Below, in pieces: positions 9,922 through 19,530 of a DNA stretch of 64,000 nt (position 1 is the first letter of the stretch; each line of letters opens with the position of its first letter). The position numbers and the translations under genes were made by a program. The notes below the pieces were generated by a model. It was not told where the DNA came from. It saw only the letters and a list, made by a program, of their open reading frames with translations, and ran no database searches. Source of the stretch: Marinobacter arenosus (GTDB lineage Bacteria; Pseudomonadota; Gammaproteobacteria; Pseudomonadales; Oleiphilaceae); NCBI RefSeq assembly GCF_019264345.1, contig NZ_JAHVAO010000001.1:3082763-3146762 (forward strand), written 5' to 3'.

Positions 9922-11286
9922 ATGGAACTACCTGTCGCAGTTCAGCAAGCCCTTGGTGATTCGGTCTCGGGTGTGTCGCTGCGAAGTGCATGCCAGGCCA
10001 GCCGGGACCAACTGCTGCGCATGGTGTTGCTGAGTGACGGGGGCGGCAATCTTCAGGTGATCTGCCGTAAAGACGATCTGATCGACCTTGAGGAACTGAA
10101 CAAACGCCTGGGGCGAGATTTCCGGGTGATGAAACGTCGTGAACAGGTCCGCGTTTATGAACGGGCGGGACTGACCCCGCTCCCGGCCCTGCCTTCCCTC
10201 ACCGGCTGGCCGACCATCGTGGACCAGCGGGTGGATGCATTGCCCGCCGTTGCCCTGGAGCTGGAAGAACAGGGTCTGGCCATGGTCATACCGGGAAACG
10301 AATTCAAGGCGTTGACGAGCGACGCCGATCGGAGGGATTTCGCGGTGGATCCCGAGTCGATCGCCGTCAACCTCGACGATCACGGTCGGGACCGGGATCA
10401 GCTCCATTCCGCCATCAAGAAATTCACCGGCCTGCGTATCCAGCAGCGCCTGGAAGACACGCTGGAATTGCCGCCACTGCCGGAAACCGCGCAACGCATC
10501 ATCCATCTGCGGGTCAATCCCAATGCCGTCATGGGCGACCTTGTGGATATCGTCGAGAGCGATCCAAGCTTGGCGGCGCAGGTCGTGAGTTGGGCGTCGT
10601 CATCGTTCTACGCGGCGGCGGGGCAGGTCCGTTCGGTTCACGACGCGGTGTCCCGGGTGCTGGGCTTTGACCTGGTCATGAACCTGGCCATGGGCCTTTC
10701 GCTGGGGCGCGCCTTGAAGCAGCCGCAGGACCACCCCGAAGGTTACGTTGATTACTGGCAACAGGCGATATGGCAGGCCCAATCGGCGGGCATCCTTGCC
10801 AGCATGATGCCCCGCGGTGAGCGGCCCCTGTTCGGACTTGCCTACCTGGGTGGCTTGCTGCACAACTTCGGTTACCTGGTCCTGGCCCAGGTTTTTCCGC
10901 CCCATTTCAAGCTGGTATGCCGATCGCTTGAGGCCAATCCAAAGATCGATTCCTCGGTTACCGAGCACTACCTCCTGGGTATTACACGGGAACAGATTGC
11001 CGCCCAATTGATGGAGAACTGGGGCATGCCCGATGAGGTGACGCTCGCGATTCGGTTTCAGAAGAACCGGGCCTATGATGGGCCTTGCCGGGTGTACGCC
11101 AAGCTGCTGTGGCTGGGACGGCAGCTGCTGACCGCCAGAGGGATCGCGCTCGGTGCGGGCGAGGTCATCAGTCAGGCGGATTTCGATGAATTGGGGCTTG
11201 ATCGGGATCAGGTCGAGGCCCAGTTTGATGAGCTGGTTGAGAGCAAAAACAGCATCATGGCCATGGCGGGTATGATGAGCCAGTAG
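9922..11286 (+). CDS. YbaK-like deacylase plus HDOD domain protein
   Basis: About 454 residues in two parts. Residues 1-150 resemble a YbaK/EbsC aminoacyl-tRNA deacylase fold, and residues 170-380 form an HDOD domain (LPPLPETAQRIIHLRVNP...LHNFGYLVL). HDOD proteins are signalling scaffolds related to HD-GYP phosphodiesterases but usually without the full metal-binding set. The fusion occurs in pseudomonads and marine relatives; its role is not established. The ATG at 9922 is chosen because GGAG at 9912-9915 is well spaced; an ATG at 9910 has no such site. The terminal MAGMMSQ is methionine-rich. Confidence 0.82.
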   Translation: MELPVAVQQALGDSVSGVSLRSACQASRDQLLRMVLLSDGGGNLQVICRKDDLIDLEELNKRLGRDFRVMKRREQVRVYERAGLTPLPALPSLTGWPTIVDQRVDALPAVALELEEQGLAMVIPGNEFKALTSDADRRDFAVDPESIAVNLDDHGRDRDQLHSAIKKFTGLRIQQRLEDTLELPPLPETAQRIIHLRVNPNAVMGDLVDIVESDPSLAAQVVSWASSSFYAAAGQVRSVHDAVSRVLGFDLVMNLAMGLSLGRALKQPQDHPEGYVDYWQQAIWQAQSAGILASMMPRGERPLFGLAYLGGLLHNFGYLVLAQVFPPHFKLVCRSLEANPKIDSSVTEHYLLGITREQIAAQLMENWGMPDEVTLAIRFQKNRAYDGPCRVYAKLLWLGRQLLTARGIALGAGEVISQADFDELGLDRDQVEAQFDELVESKNSIMAMAGMMSQ

Positions 11287-11311
11287 CTCAACGAACCCGC
11301 GTTTTTCCACC

Positions 11312-11336
11312 AAAAAAAGCCGGCCCCAGGGCCGGC
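11312..11336 (-). terminator. Hairpin with minus-strand T-run
   Basis: GCCGGCC (11319-11325) pairs with GGCCGGC (11330-11336). The A7 run at 11312-11318 becomes a T-run on the minus strand, so it would end leftward transcription from the DUF2489 side. On the plus strand it could still act as a stabilising hairpin after the HDOD gene. Confidence 0.6.
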
Positions 11337-11576
11337 AAGCTCACCCGCTTGTTGCAGAGTCGTCCAAACTTATCAGGAGAAAACAACGAAGAGCAGATGC
11401 CGTCGCAGATTTAGGCAACGCCCTGATTTCAATTTAGTCGAAGGAAGGGAAAAGAAAAGTCAATAGTGGCCGGCGTGAAGGAATGAGTTTGCTGTCAACT
11501 TTTCTGTCCGCTGGAAGCTTTTGATTTTCAGGACTAACCTGGATTGTTGGCCGGCTTCTCGGTTACAAAAAGTTAC
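11337..11576. other. Intergenic stretch, nothing recognised
   Basis: No ORF with a plausible ribosome-binding site, no RNA gene and no repeat were recognised. The stretch is more AT-rich than its surroundings and carries two short purine-rich patches. Confidence 0.5.
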
Positions 11577-11604
11577 AAAAAAGGCGGTCTGACCAGTCGC
11601 CGAG
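11577..11604 (-). terminator. Weak terminator after the DUF2489 gene
   Basis: On the minus strand an imperfect hairpin containing GGCGACTGGTC and GACCGCC is followed by six T residues. It is placed just after the stop codon at 11615. Confidence 0.4.
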
Positions 11605-11614
11605 ATGAGCTTGC

Positions 11615-12079
11615 CTACTTGGCATCAAACTGATGATGCCGAATGGCGGTAGCCGCCCGCCGGATCTCGTCTGCGTGAGCCTTTTCCACTTCAAACCGTT
11701 CCTTGTCCATCTTTTCGACGAAGCGAGTGTCGGTCGCCTGGCGGGCCCGATGGGTGGGCATGTGTTCCAGTTTTTCGTGCACTTCCTGGAACACCCTGAA
11801 CGGTGTCTGTTCGAGCAGCTCGGGCGCAACATGATCCAGCAGGCCTTTTATACGGAGGCAGGCCTCGGAATACTCGACCTGCTCCGTTTCGACCGCCATT
11901 GCAATGACACGAATGCTGTCGATCATGTCGTCACGGCGCTTCTGCTGGAACGCTTCGGCTTTCATCCGGCGCCGGCGCCCCTCGGAAAGGGTGCCAACCT
12001 GGCGGCGGATGAAGGCCAGCAGCAGAGTGATGGCAATCAGTCCTGCGATAATCAGGGTCCACTGCAGCCACAATGGCAT
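11615..12079 (-). CDS. DUF2489 membrane-anchored protein
   Basis: A 154-residue protein with one N-terminal transmembrane helix (about residues 4-24) followed by a basic cytoplasmic stretch and a long helical domain. The segments DDMIDSIRVIAMAVETEQVEYSEA and CLRIKGLLDHV fit the DUF2489 family. Function is unknown. It begins 20 bp downstream of the oxidoreductase gene on the same strand and may be co-transcribed with it. Confidence 0.75.
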   Translation of the reverse strand: MPLWLQWTLIIAGLIAITLLLAFIRRQVGTLSEGRRRRMKAEAFQQKRRDDMIDSIRVIAMAVETEQVEYSEACLRIKGLLDHVAPELLEQTPFRVFQEVHEKLEHMPTHRARQATDTRFVEKMDKERFEVEKAHADEIRRAATAIRHHQFDAK

Positions 12080-12099
12080 TCGGGTCTCCTCGTTTGGGC

Positions 12100-14394
12100 T
12101 CAGGCGCGTTTGCGTTGTCGTTCCGGACGCCAGACTTTGACAGTTACCGACTGCCCATTCAATACGGACGTGCCGACCAGCGGATCAATCTGCTCGTCAC
12201 TGAGGACATCATTGATGCTCGCTCCGGCATGGGCAGAGGCAACAGACTGGCCCGTACCGTCACGGTCGTGGCCCCAGCCGTGGGGTACGGAAACCACACC
12301 GGGCATGAGATCTTCGGTAATCTCCACGGGCAGCACAATGTTTCGAGTCTCGGCGGAGATCTGCGCCGAGTCGCCGGCCTGCAGGCCCAGCCGGCTTGCG
12401 TCTCTGGGGTGAATCATCAGGGTGCAACGATCCTTGCCTTTCACCAGCCGCTGGCTGTTGTGCATCCAGGAATTGTTGCTGCGAACGTGACGTCGACCGA
12501 TCAGCACCAGTGTGTCGGTTACCGGTTGCGCCAGGTGTTCGTGCAATCGATCCAGGTCCGTGAGGTAACGCCGCGGCGCGAGATTGATTCGGCCATCCCG
12601 TGTGAACAGGCGGTCGGGCAGCGATGGCTGAAGGGGGCCGAGATCCACACCGTTGGGGTTGTCTTTCAGGGCCGACAGCGACAAGCCCTTTGGCAACGCC
12701 TGCCAGCGCCGGTTCAGTGGGCTGAGTTTGGCCAGGCCCCGGAGCGGATGGCGGTTGGGCAGTAAGTCCAGCACCAGATCAACGACCGGTTGAGCCAGCC
12801 CGCGAACGCGACCTGCGTCGGTGCCGTAGGGGCCGGACCGCAACAACAGGTCAAGGATCGGGTCTGGACCAATCTGTTTGAATGCCCGCCATCCAAGCTC
12901 CGACCGCAGCGGAAGGCTGCCGCCCTTGCGCTTTTTTTCCAGGCGGTGCGCCAGTTCCAGCAGGATCTGCCAGTCGTGCCGACTGTCCGGGCCCGCGTCG
13001 AACAGAGCCTCGCTGTACTTGGCAAAATTGCGCACCGCGAACATGCTGAAAATCAGGTCGTAATGACTGCGCTCCAGCGCAGCGGTCGGCGGAAGGATGA
13101 TGTCTGCATGGCGCGTCGTCTCGTTCAGGTAGTAGTCGACCGAGACCATGAAGTCGAGCCCGCTCAACGCCTGCTCCAGGCGCTTGCCATTGGGGCTGGA
13201 CAGCACCGGGTTGCCCGCCACGGTGACAAAGGCACGGATCTGGCCGTCGCCCGGAGTCAGGATTTCATCCGCCATGGTGCTGGCCGGGTATTCGCCGGCG
13301 AATTCCGGCAAACCCTTCACCCGGCTGTACCGCTTGCCGAAGTGGCCGTTCTGGCCTGCCATGGCGCCGAGGGTAACCAGATCGATGGCAGGCTGGGTAA
13401 ACAGCATGGCGCCCGGTGTATCCAGTTTGCCGGTCAGGATGTTCAGGCAGTAGGCCAGCCAGGTGGCGACACCACCAAAAACCTGGGTACTGGTGCCCAT
13501 GCGGGTGTATAACGCCGCCTTGGGAGTACTGGCCAACTGGCGGGTGAGCTGTCGGATGTCCTCGGCGGCAATGCCGGTGTGCTCACTGACCGCTTCCGGG
13601 GTAAATGCCAGTGCCGCCAGTCGCAGCAGATCGGTGTCTTTGGCCAGGTGTTCCGCGGGGCCAAGGTTGACCAGGTCCTCGGCAAACAGGGTGTGCACCA
13701 TGGCCATCATCAAGAGGGCATCGTTGCCGGGCCGGATGAAATGGAACTCATCAGCGAGCTTGCCGGTTTCGGTTCGCCGGGGGTCGATCACGATCAGTTT
13801 TCCGCCCCGGTTTTTCATGCGTTTTATCCGGCCGCGGAAATCCGGAACCGTCATCAGGCTGCCATTCGAGGCCATGGGATTGGCTCCGATGCAGATGAAC
13901 AGGTCAGTGTTGTCGATATCCGGAATTGGAAAGAGCACCTGATGGCCAAACATCTCGAGGCTCGCCAGCATGTGCGGGAGCTGATCGTTGGACGTGGCCG
14001 AGAACCGGTTCTGAGTGCCCAGGGCCCGCAGGAAGGGCATGGTCGCCACCAGGGAGCCGTGGTTGTGGACATTGGGGTTGCCCAGGTAGACGCCCACACT
14101 GTTGCGACCGAACTCCTTGCGGGTGTGATTCAGCTTGTCGGCCACCAGATCAAACGCTTCGTCCCACTCCATTTCCTGCCAGCCGTCGTCCGTCCGCCGT
14201 ACCGGCTTGCGCAGCCGATCCGGGTCTTCGTGGAGATCCTGGAGGGCTACGGCCTTGGGGCAGATGTGCCCACGGCTTAACGGGTCCTCGTCATCACCCT
14301 TGATGGACGCGATGTGCCCATCCTTCATTTCAATCGCGACGCCGCACATGGCCTCGCAAAGGTGGCAGGTTCGGTAATGGGTGCCGTTTTCCAT
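12100..14394 (-). CDS. Molybdopterin-dependent oxidoreductase, orphan catalytic subunit
   Basis: A 764-residue member of the DMSO-reductase superfamily. Cysteines 10, 13, 17 and 45 (CHLCEAMC...HICPK) form the N-terminal 4Fe-4S site; a Mo-bis-MGD fold and a C-terminal MoCo-dinucleotide domain follow (ending SVLNGQSVTVKVWRP). There is no twin-arginine signal, so the enzyme is probably cytoplasmic. No electron-transfer or membrane-anchor subunit and no FdhD-like chaperone are next to it. Substrate cannot be read from sequence; formate-, nitrate- or other oxyanion-type chemistry are all possible. AGGAGAGAG precedes the ATG. Confidence 0.85.
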   Translation of the reverse strand: MENGTHYRTCHLCEAMCGVAIEMKDGHIASIKGDDEDPLSRGHICPKAVALQDLHEDPDRLRKPVRRTDDGWQEMEWDEAFDLVADKLNHTRKEFGRNSVGVYLGNPNVHNHGSLVATMPFLRALGTQNRFSATSNDQLPHMLASLEMFGHQVLFPIPDIDNTDLFICIGANPMASNGSLMTVPDFRGRIKRMKNRGGKLIVIDPRRTETGKLADEFHFIRPGNDALLMMAMVHTLFAEDLVNLGPAEHLAKDTDLLRLAALAFTPEAVSEHTGIAAEDIRQLTRQLASTPKAALYTRMGTSTQVFGGVATWLAYCLNILTGKLDTPGAMLFTQPAIDLVTLGAMAGQNGHFGKRYSRVKGLPEFAGEYPASTMADEILTPGDGQIRAFVTVAGNPVLSSPNGKRLEQALSGLDFMVSVDYYLNETTRHADIILPPTAALERSHYDLIFSMFAVRNFAKYSEALFDAGPDSRHDWQILLELAHRLEKKRKGGSLPLRSELGWRAFKQIGPDPILDLLLRSGPYGTDAGRVRGLAQPVVDLVLDLLPNRHPLRGLAKLSPLNRRWQALPKGLSLSALKDNPNGVDLGPLQPSLPDRLFTRDGRINLAPRRYLTDLDRLHEHLAQPVTDTLVLIGRRHVRSNNSWMHNSQRLVKGKDRCTLMIHPRDASRLGLQAGDSAQISAETRNIVLPVEITEDLMPGVVSVPHGWGHDRDGTGQSVASAHAGASINDVLSDEQIDPLVGTSVLNGQSVTVKVWRPERQRKRA

Positions 14395-14502
14395 GGATGC
14401 TCTCTCCTGGCGGATTCTTGTTGTGATCGGGCAGTTTCGTTGCGCAACCAGATTAGCAGGATAGCAGGGGGATGGGAAAAGTCCGGGGCGGGCTTCGGGC
14501 CT

Positions 14503-14530
14503 AAAAAAAGGCCAGCCGCGAAGGCTGGCC
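14503..14530 (-). terminator. Terminator of the FadL-like/lipoprotein operon
   Basis: GGCCAGCC (14510-14517) pairs with GGCTGGCC (14523-14530). The A7 run at 14503-14509 gives seven T residues on the minus strand, right after the lipoprotein stop at 14551. Confidence 0.85.
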
Positions 14531-14550
14531 TGAAAGGCAAAGGCCTGAGG

Positions 14551-17500
14551 TTACTGCTGTGCAGGAATTTCCTTTATGGGATTGGAGATGAAGTTGAGGT
14601 AAAGCCCCTGGTCCGGGATGACCAGGGGGATCAGTACGGCCCCCGTGGACTCGGTGTCTTCAGACAAGAGGGCTTCGCAGGCCGTGGTATCGCCAAATAA
14701 GAGGCCGCCAAGGCAGGAGCCGAAATCGATCAGCGCTCCAGTAATCGCATCTTCAGTGGAAACCAACACATTGATTTCGGGAACATTAGAGTTTCTCTGT
14801 TCGATCTGCATGCGGCCATCATCGAAGAACGTGATGTCACCATCCAGTTCAAGAGTGAATGGATAGGCGTACAGGTTATGCTGCAAAGCGCCCTCCAGGG
14901 GAACGACCAGGTTCGGGGCGTCCAGTGTCAGTTCCGCCGTGGTCTTGAAGACCGGCCCGCCGTTCTCGCCTTCGACAATGATGCCTGGAATCAATCCGCT
15001 GCGTGCGCAACTGTCATTGCAGGCGGGATCATCTTTACCGTATCGCATACGCAGGATCTGGGGGCCAGTGACTTGCTCGCCAAGGGTATCCAGAACCACC
15101 GTGGCGGAGGTGGTTGCCAACATGGTGGGATACAGCAGCACCCGAACACCCTGTTTGCCGGTTTCTTCATCCACGGCTGGACCGACCACCTCTGTGTTCA
15201 GACCGTAGGTCTGGTAGATGAACTTGGATTCCGGACAGGTCTCATCGGCCGAGCAGCCCACGCTGGCTCCGGCAGGCGCGCCCAGTACCGTTGCAGTTTT
15301 GTCGGTAACCGCCAGTTTTGCCGCATTGGCCGAAGGCTTGAATCCATCGGTTTCGTGGACGTCGTGATTGAACGGTTCCAGGCAATCCGTACCACCAAGG
15401 GTGGGGCAGTCAATTACATAGTTGGAGTTGACGTCCCGAATCGGAAGGTTTCTCAGAGGAGTAAACACTGACTGGCGTTCTTCAGCCCCCTCGAAATAGA
15501 TGGTCAGATCCGGGCCACCGACATCTTCCGGGTTGACCAGCAGGTCGGTTTGCAGTGGATAACCCGCCTCGGAGCAAACGGCGTTGGCGCAGTCATTAAC
15601 GACTGTGCCTGAGGCAAGGGTGTACCGATAGAAGCTGCCTTGCTCCCAGGGTTGGTCCGGATAGAAGCGAATGCGCTGATTGTTGGTTTCGAGGCGGCCG
15701 CTGACGTCACTCAGGTAAGTGCCGTCGGCAGCGACTTTCTCCACCACAAAGGTTTCGCCAGAACGAATCGACGCAAGATCCATGGACTGAGAGAAGACCA
15801 CCACGATCGGCCGGTCCGCTGGTAGGGTGGTGACCGGCAATACGTCCCCCTCAGGACCGTTTGGCGCGTCATCCACACACTGACCATGAGTCCGGGCATT
15901 CAAATCGACGGCGGTGGTTACACAAGGGAAACCAGGGTAGGTGGTCAGGGCAATCGGAGATGCTGGATCAGCTTCGGTGCCATCGCTGAGCGCAGGCAGT
16001 GAGAATTCGATTGACTGTGCCGTTGCTCCGTTGCCCGCAAGATCGGTCAGGCTGGAATCGATTTGGACGCTGTAACCAACGCCATGCTTGAGCCCGCCCT
16101 TTGGGTTAATGACCACGACGGTGCCGTCGAGCTTGGTTTCGACGTCTTCGTTGGGCAAGGCTGTGGCGCCCTCAATGACGGTAATGCCACTCGCGACCGT
16201 CTCAGGATCCAGCGGCTCATCAAAGTTCAGGATCACCGGGTCGCCCGGGCGTTGCATGGACTGGCGCGTGGCTGGAATGGCGTCGGCAGGGCCGGGCATC
16301 CAGCTCACCAATTGCGGGCTGGTGGTGTCCAGGGTCCGCAGTTGCGCGGCGTCGAGAACCGAGTCCGCGTCGGTTGCGGCTTCGATCCGGAAGGCGATGG
16401 TGGAATCGGTGTACTCCTGGCCCAGGAGTTCGGGCTCCACCACACCGATGGCATCGATGGTCAGCACACCGTCCTTCACCAGGGCAATACCGCTGAGTTC
16501 AACGCCGAGCAGATCCTGTGACAGGGAGGCATTCGGTTGCGCCGCCTCGGTATTCATGGCCACATCCATGAACAGCTTCACGTGACGTGGGGCGCTCAGG
16601 TCATCGGTGTAGGGATTGGGGCTCAGGTACCCGGTCGCATCGGAGAGCATGGTGACGTTAATGTCGCCGGTCGTCTGCAGCTGTCCGGTGCTGGCGTCGA
16701 GCACGGGCACGCTGCCGTTGATCTTCACATCCAGGCTGCTGCTGGTCAGGACACTGCCCTTGGGGACCCGCAGCGGTAACGGCTCGTCCGCCGAGAATGA
16801 GGGCGCGTACGCCAATTCCGCAAACAATCCGCCGGTTTGCTGTGACGGTCCGGCCACGCCCTGAAGAACGGAATTCAGGGTGACACCATTGATGATCTGG
16901 CCGTTGAGCAGGGACGTCTGGGCGGCGGATTCATCGCTGCCTGCCAGCAGCCCTGAGTCAATGACCTCCTGGAACAGCACCACGGTCGGCCCGGTCTCAC
17001 GGGGAGTGAACTCCTGGGTGAAGTCCAATACCCCGGCACTGGTGTGGCTTGGCAAACCCTGGATCCGAAGGGTATAGGTTTCACCGGCCGTGAGGGCGTC
17101 GTCTTTACTGCCACAGAGTTCCTTGGACTCAACGGTGCAGGGATCAACCGTGATCCGGCGTTGATCCACCAGTACCGTTGCAGGGACGGTCTCACCCGCA
17201 GCATTTTCCAGAGTGATCTGACCGCCCATTTCACGCCATTCCGGGTGCACCGGATGGGTCAGCGTGAGCCGGAAGGTGGAGAAGTTCATCGGCTTGAACT
17301 GATTGTCTGGGGAGGGAATCAGTTCCGCAACGGCGAATTCACCGCTCAGGTTGTCCAGCCCGGCGATCCCGGTAAAACCGCCCCGTGTGGAGAACTGAAT
17401 GCCTTCAGGACCCTGGGCGTTCGGGGTGCTGACCTCTCGGGCGCCTGCCGCAAGCAGTGGATCAGTGAAGGTAACCGAGTACTCGGTGCCCGTTGCCAGC

Positions 17501-17799
17501 TCGCTGGACGGCGTCAGTTTCAGGCTTCGGCCGCCATCCACCTTGGTGACGGTGAAGGTGACGGGAGTGGTACCGTCGGTCACCAGAATCTTCTGTTGCA
17601 GGTCCGCTTCTTCGTCCGAAATGGCATGGGAAAAGCGGACGACGATGCTGGCTTTGGGGCTGATGCCCGATTGCCCGTCGGCCGGATAGGAATAGACCAC
17701 CGATCCCGGTGTGGCCGGCTCGTTCATGGTCTGTTCTTCGCCGCCACAGGCCGCGAGCAGCATGGCTGGAATCAGTGCCAGGGTCTTGTTGTATTTCAT
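14551..17799 (-). CDS. Very large lipoprotein with bacterial Ig-like (SbsA-type) repeats
   Basis: A 1082-residue exported lipoprotein. The signal peptide ends in lipobox LLAAC (Cys18), followed by Gly-Gly, so outer-membrane sorting is likely by the +2 rule. Several Ig-like modules are recognisable by recurring strings such as SYPADGQSGISPKASIVVRFSHAI near residue 40 and the later 'PVILNFDEPLDPETV' and 'PIVVVFSQSMDLASI' segments. It is 14 bp downstream of the FadL-like porin gene, so the two form an operon. The pair recalls the alkane-uptake pair AupA/AupB described in Marinobacter strain SP17; that equivalence is only a hypothesis. Confidence 0.82.
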   Translation of the reverse strand: MKYNKTLALIPAMLLAACGGEEQTMNEPATPGSVVYSYPADGQSGISPKASIVVRFSHAISDEEADLQQKILVTDGTTPVTFTVTKVDGGRSLKLTPSSELATGTEYSVTFTDPLLAAGAREVSTPNAQGPEGIQFSTRGGFTGIAGLDNLSGEFAVAELIPSPDNQFKPMNFSTFRLTLTHPVHPEWREMGGQITLENAAGETVPATVLVDQRRITVDPCTVESKELCGSKDDALTAGETYTLRIQGLPSHTSAGVLDFTQEFTPRETGPTVVLFQEVIDSGLLAGSDESAAQTSLLNGQIINGVTLNSVLQGVAGPSQQTGGLFAELAYAPSFSADEPLPLRVPKGSVLTSSSLDVKINGSVPVLDASTGQLQTTGDINVTMLSDATGYLSPNPYTDDLSAPRHVKLFMDVAMNTEAAQPNASLSQDLLGVELSGIALVKDGVLTIDAIGVVEPELLGQEYTDSTIAFRIEAATDADSVLDAAQLRTLDTTSPQLVSWMPGPADAIPATRQSMQRPGDPVILNFDEPLDPETVASGITVIEGATALPNEDVETKLDGTVVVINPKGGLKHGVGYSVQIDSSLTDLAGNGATAQSIEFSLPALSDGTEADPASPIALTTYPGFPCVTTAVDLNARTHGQCVDDAPNGPEGDVLPVTTLPADRPIVVVFSQSMDLASIRSGETFVVEKVAADGTYLSDVSGRLETNNQRIRFYPDQPWEQGSFYRYTLASGTVVNDCANAVCSEAGYPLQTDLLVNPEDVGGPDLTIYFEGAEERQSVFTPLRNLPIRDVNSNYVIDCPTLGGTDCLEPFNHDVHETDGFKPSANAAKLAVTDKTATVLGAPAGASVGCSADETCPESKFIYQTYGLNTEVVGPAVDEETGKQGVRVLLYPTMLATTSATVVLDTLGEQVTGPQILRMRYGKDDPACNDSCARSGLIPGIIVEGENGGPVFKTTAELTLDAPNLVVPLEGALQHNLYAYPFTLELDGDITFFDDGRMQIEQRNSNVPEINVLVSTEDAITGALIDFGSCLGGLLFGDTTACEALLSEDTESTGAVLIPLVIPDQGLYLNFISNPIKEIPAQQ

Positions 17800-17813
17800 G
17801 GCAGAACCTCTCC

Positions 17814-19151
17814 TCAGAACTTCAGGGTGATGGAGCCGCTGATTACATGAACATCGCCGTCGGCGGTTACGTCGGTTTCGTTACCGTCGTAGTCCACCAG
17901 GGTAAAATCCCGTTCCTGGAGTTGCTGGTATTGATAGCCAATGTCCAGGCGCACCGGATGTGCGAGCAGGCGGGTGCGGTCGTAGGTCGCACTCAGGCCA
18001 AGACCCACGACAATCTTGTCGGTGTCCAGATAGTTAATCTCGGGATTGCGGGTGGACTTGAGGGGGGATTCCTCGAACGCCACGCCCGCACGCAGGGCAA
18101 AGTTCTTGTTGAGCTCATATTCCGCACCGAGCCGGGGAATCAGGATGTCATCGAACCGGATTCGATCGCTGGGGGCGGCAGACTGCTGGTCCTTGATGGT
18201 ATCGGCGGCGAACTCATCCTCCAGCTCTGACCAGTTCTGCTGCTCGATAGAGCCACCCACGCGCCAGTTCTCGCCCCGGTATTGTGTACCGATTGCGAAA
18301 GTCTCTGGCTGAAACGAATCGATGGTCGACACCGCGAGGCTCAGGCCTGGATCTGGAATGGTCTGGGTCACGATGATGTTGGAATCGATGGCCGTGGAGG
18401 CGGCGGACTTGGTCCGATAGGTGAGGGCGGTTTCCCAGCCATTGAGGAAGCAGTCGGAACCCGGGCAGAAAGTGCTGCCCAGATCAATGTTGGTGCCGAG
18501 GATGGTCTTCAGCGAAGGCTCCGCGTTGACAGACAGTCGCTCGCGACTGGTTTCACCACCCAGTGTTGAGACCGCATCGAGTTTGGCGGCCGCTTCCAGG
18601 GTGACACGAACCGACGCACCGGCGGATATGCCGCGCCAGAGGGATGTCGCACCCCCAATATTCAGGAAAAGCGGCTCCTTGCCGTACTGCAGAAACTGCC
18701 CGCTTTCAGTGGTTTCCGAACTGAAGGCCAGCATCTCTTTGCCATATTTTTCGACACCGGCAATAAAGCCAAGGTAGATCGGATGGTCAAAACGGGTAAT
18801 TGAGCCGAGGTTGGTCTTCATGCCAATCAGCACGTGCTGACTCGGGGAGTTGGAGAGCACATCCCCATCGGCATTCGGATTGGCGGACCGCAATTCCTGC
18901 TCGGCGTGAAGAATGCCGGTGGTGAGCTCACCGCGGGCGTCCTTGGTGAGATAGGCCGGGTTGTAATAGGTGGCCGAAACCTGGTCGTTGAACATGGAAA
19001 GCGATTGCGCAGTCGCGACGTCCACCGGCATGACCCCGTAGGTAGTCCCGAGGTTGCCCATACTGGCGTTGGCTGACATGGAAAGGCTGGCAGAAATTGT
19101 TGCAACGGCAAGGGACATCGCCCGTACAGAAAACCGGGAGTTGGAAGCCAT
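17814..19151 (-). CDS. FadL-family outer-membrane transport protein
   Basis: A 445-residue outer-membrane beta-barrel protein. A signal peptide (cleavage near residue 30, after SANA) precedes a FadL-type N-terminus with the NPA motif (YYNPAYLTK) and alternating aromatic strands ending in a C-terminal phenylalanine (GSITLKF), as expected for barrel insertion. FadL proteins move long-chain fatty acids or hydrocarbons across the outer membrane. The C17/C19 pair CPGSDC (about residue 230) is unusual in an exported loop. The downstream lipoprotein is probably a partner. An AAAAACAAAA tract lies about 20-29 nt before the start (minus strand 19180-19171). Confidence 0.85.
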   Translation of the reverse strand: MASNSRFSVRAMSLAVATISASLSMSANASMGNLGTTYGVMPVDVATAQSLSMFNDQVSATYYNPAYLTKDARGELTTGILHAEQELRSANPNADGDVLSNSPSQHVLIGMKTNLGSITRFDHPIYLGFIAGVEKYGKEMLAFSSETTESGQFLQYGKEPLFLNIGGATSLWRGISAGASVRVTLEAAAKLDAVSTLGGETSRERLSVNAEPSLKTILGTNIDLGSTFCPGSDCFLNGWETALTYRTKSAASTAIDSNIIVTQTIPDPGLSLAVSTIDSFQPETFAIGTQYRGENWRVGGSIEQQNWSELEDEFAADTIKDQQSAAPSDRIRFDDILIPRLGAEYELNKNFALRAGVAFEESPLKSTRNPEINYLDTDKIVVGLGLSATYDRTRLLAHPVRLDIGYQYQQLQERDFTLVDYDGNETDVTADGDVHVISGSITLKF

Positions 19152-19530
19152 CGATACACTCCATCATCTGTTTTGTTTTTATACTCGCGTCGTTGACCGA
19201 AGCGGTAACACGACTGGTACGTTTGTTCAGTTTTAGTGTATGAGGCTTGTCTTATCAGGACTTTGGCTTGTTTGACAGAGATCGGTGTCGGCAAAACCAC
19301 GTACCCATAAGTGGCATGTAAAAGTAATTTAAAAACATAAGCTTAATGGGAGTTTCGGGCGTTTATTTTTGTGCGGAATTGTTGCGTTTCGTTGCCTGAA
19401 GTGTGACCGGGCGCAAAAGCCCTGCGTTGTAATGGCGGGGCGGCGCGATTGTCGGGAATCTTTACAGTCGATCCCCGCGGGGATGGTTGGTGTGTGAGCA
19501 TCATCCTGAATTTAATCTGGTAATAAAATA
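19152..19530. promoter_or_regulatory. Divergent control region, FadL-like operon and PEP-CTERM gene
   Basis: This AT-rich spacer carries, on the minus strand, TATAAA at 19183-19178 about 27 nt before the FadL-like start, a possible -10. If it is the -10, the adjacent A-rich tract would lie at the transcription start rather than in the leader. No ORF or RNA gene was recognised in the rest. Confidence 0.4.

Noticed and set aside
12790..13512. Long plus-strand ORF inside the oxidoreductase gene
   Set aside because: High-GC shadow; the minus strand frame is a recognised enzyme.
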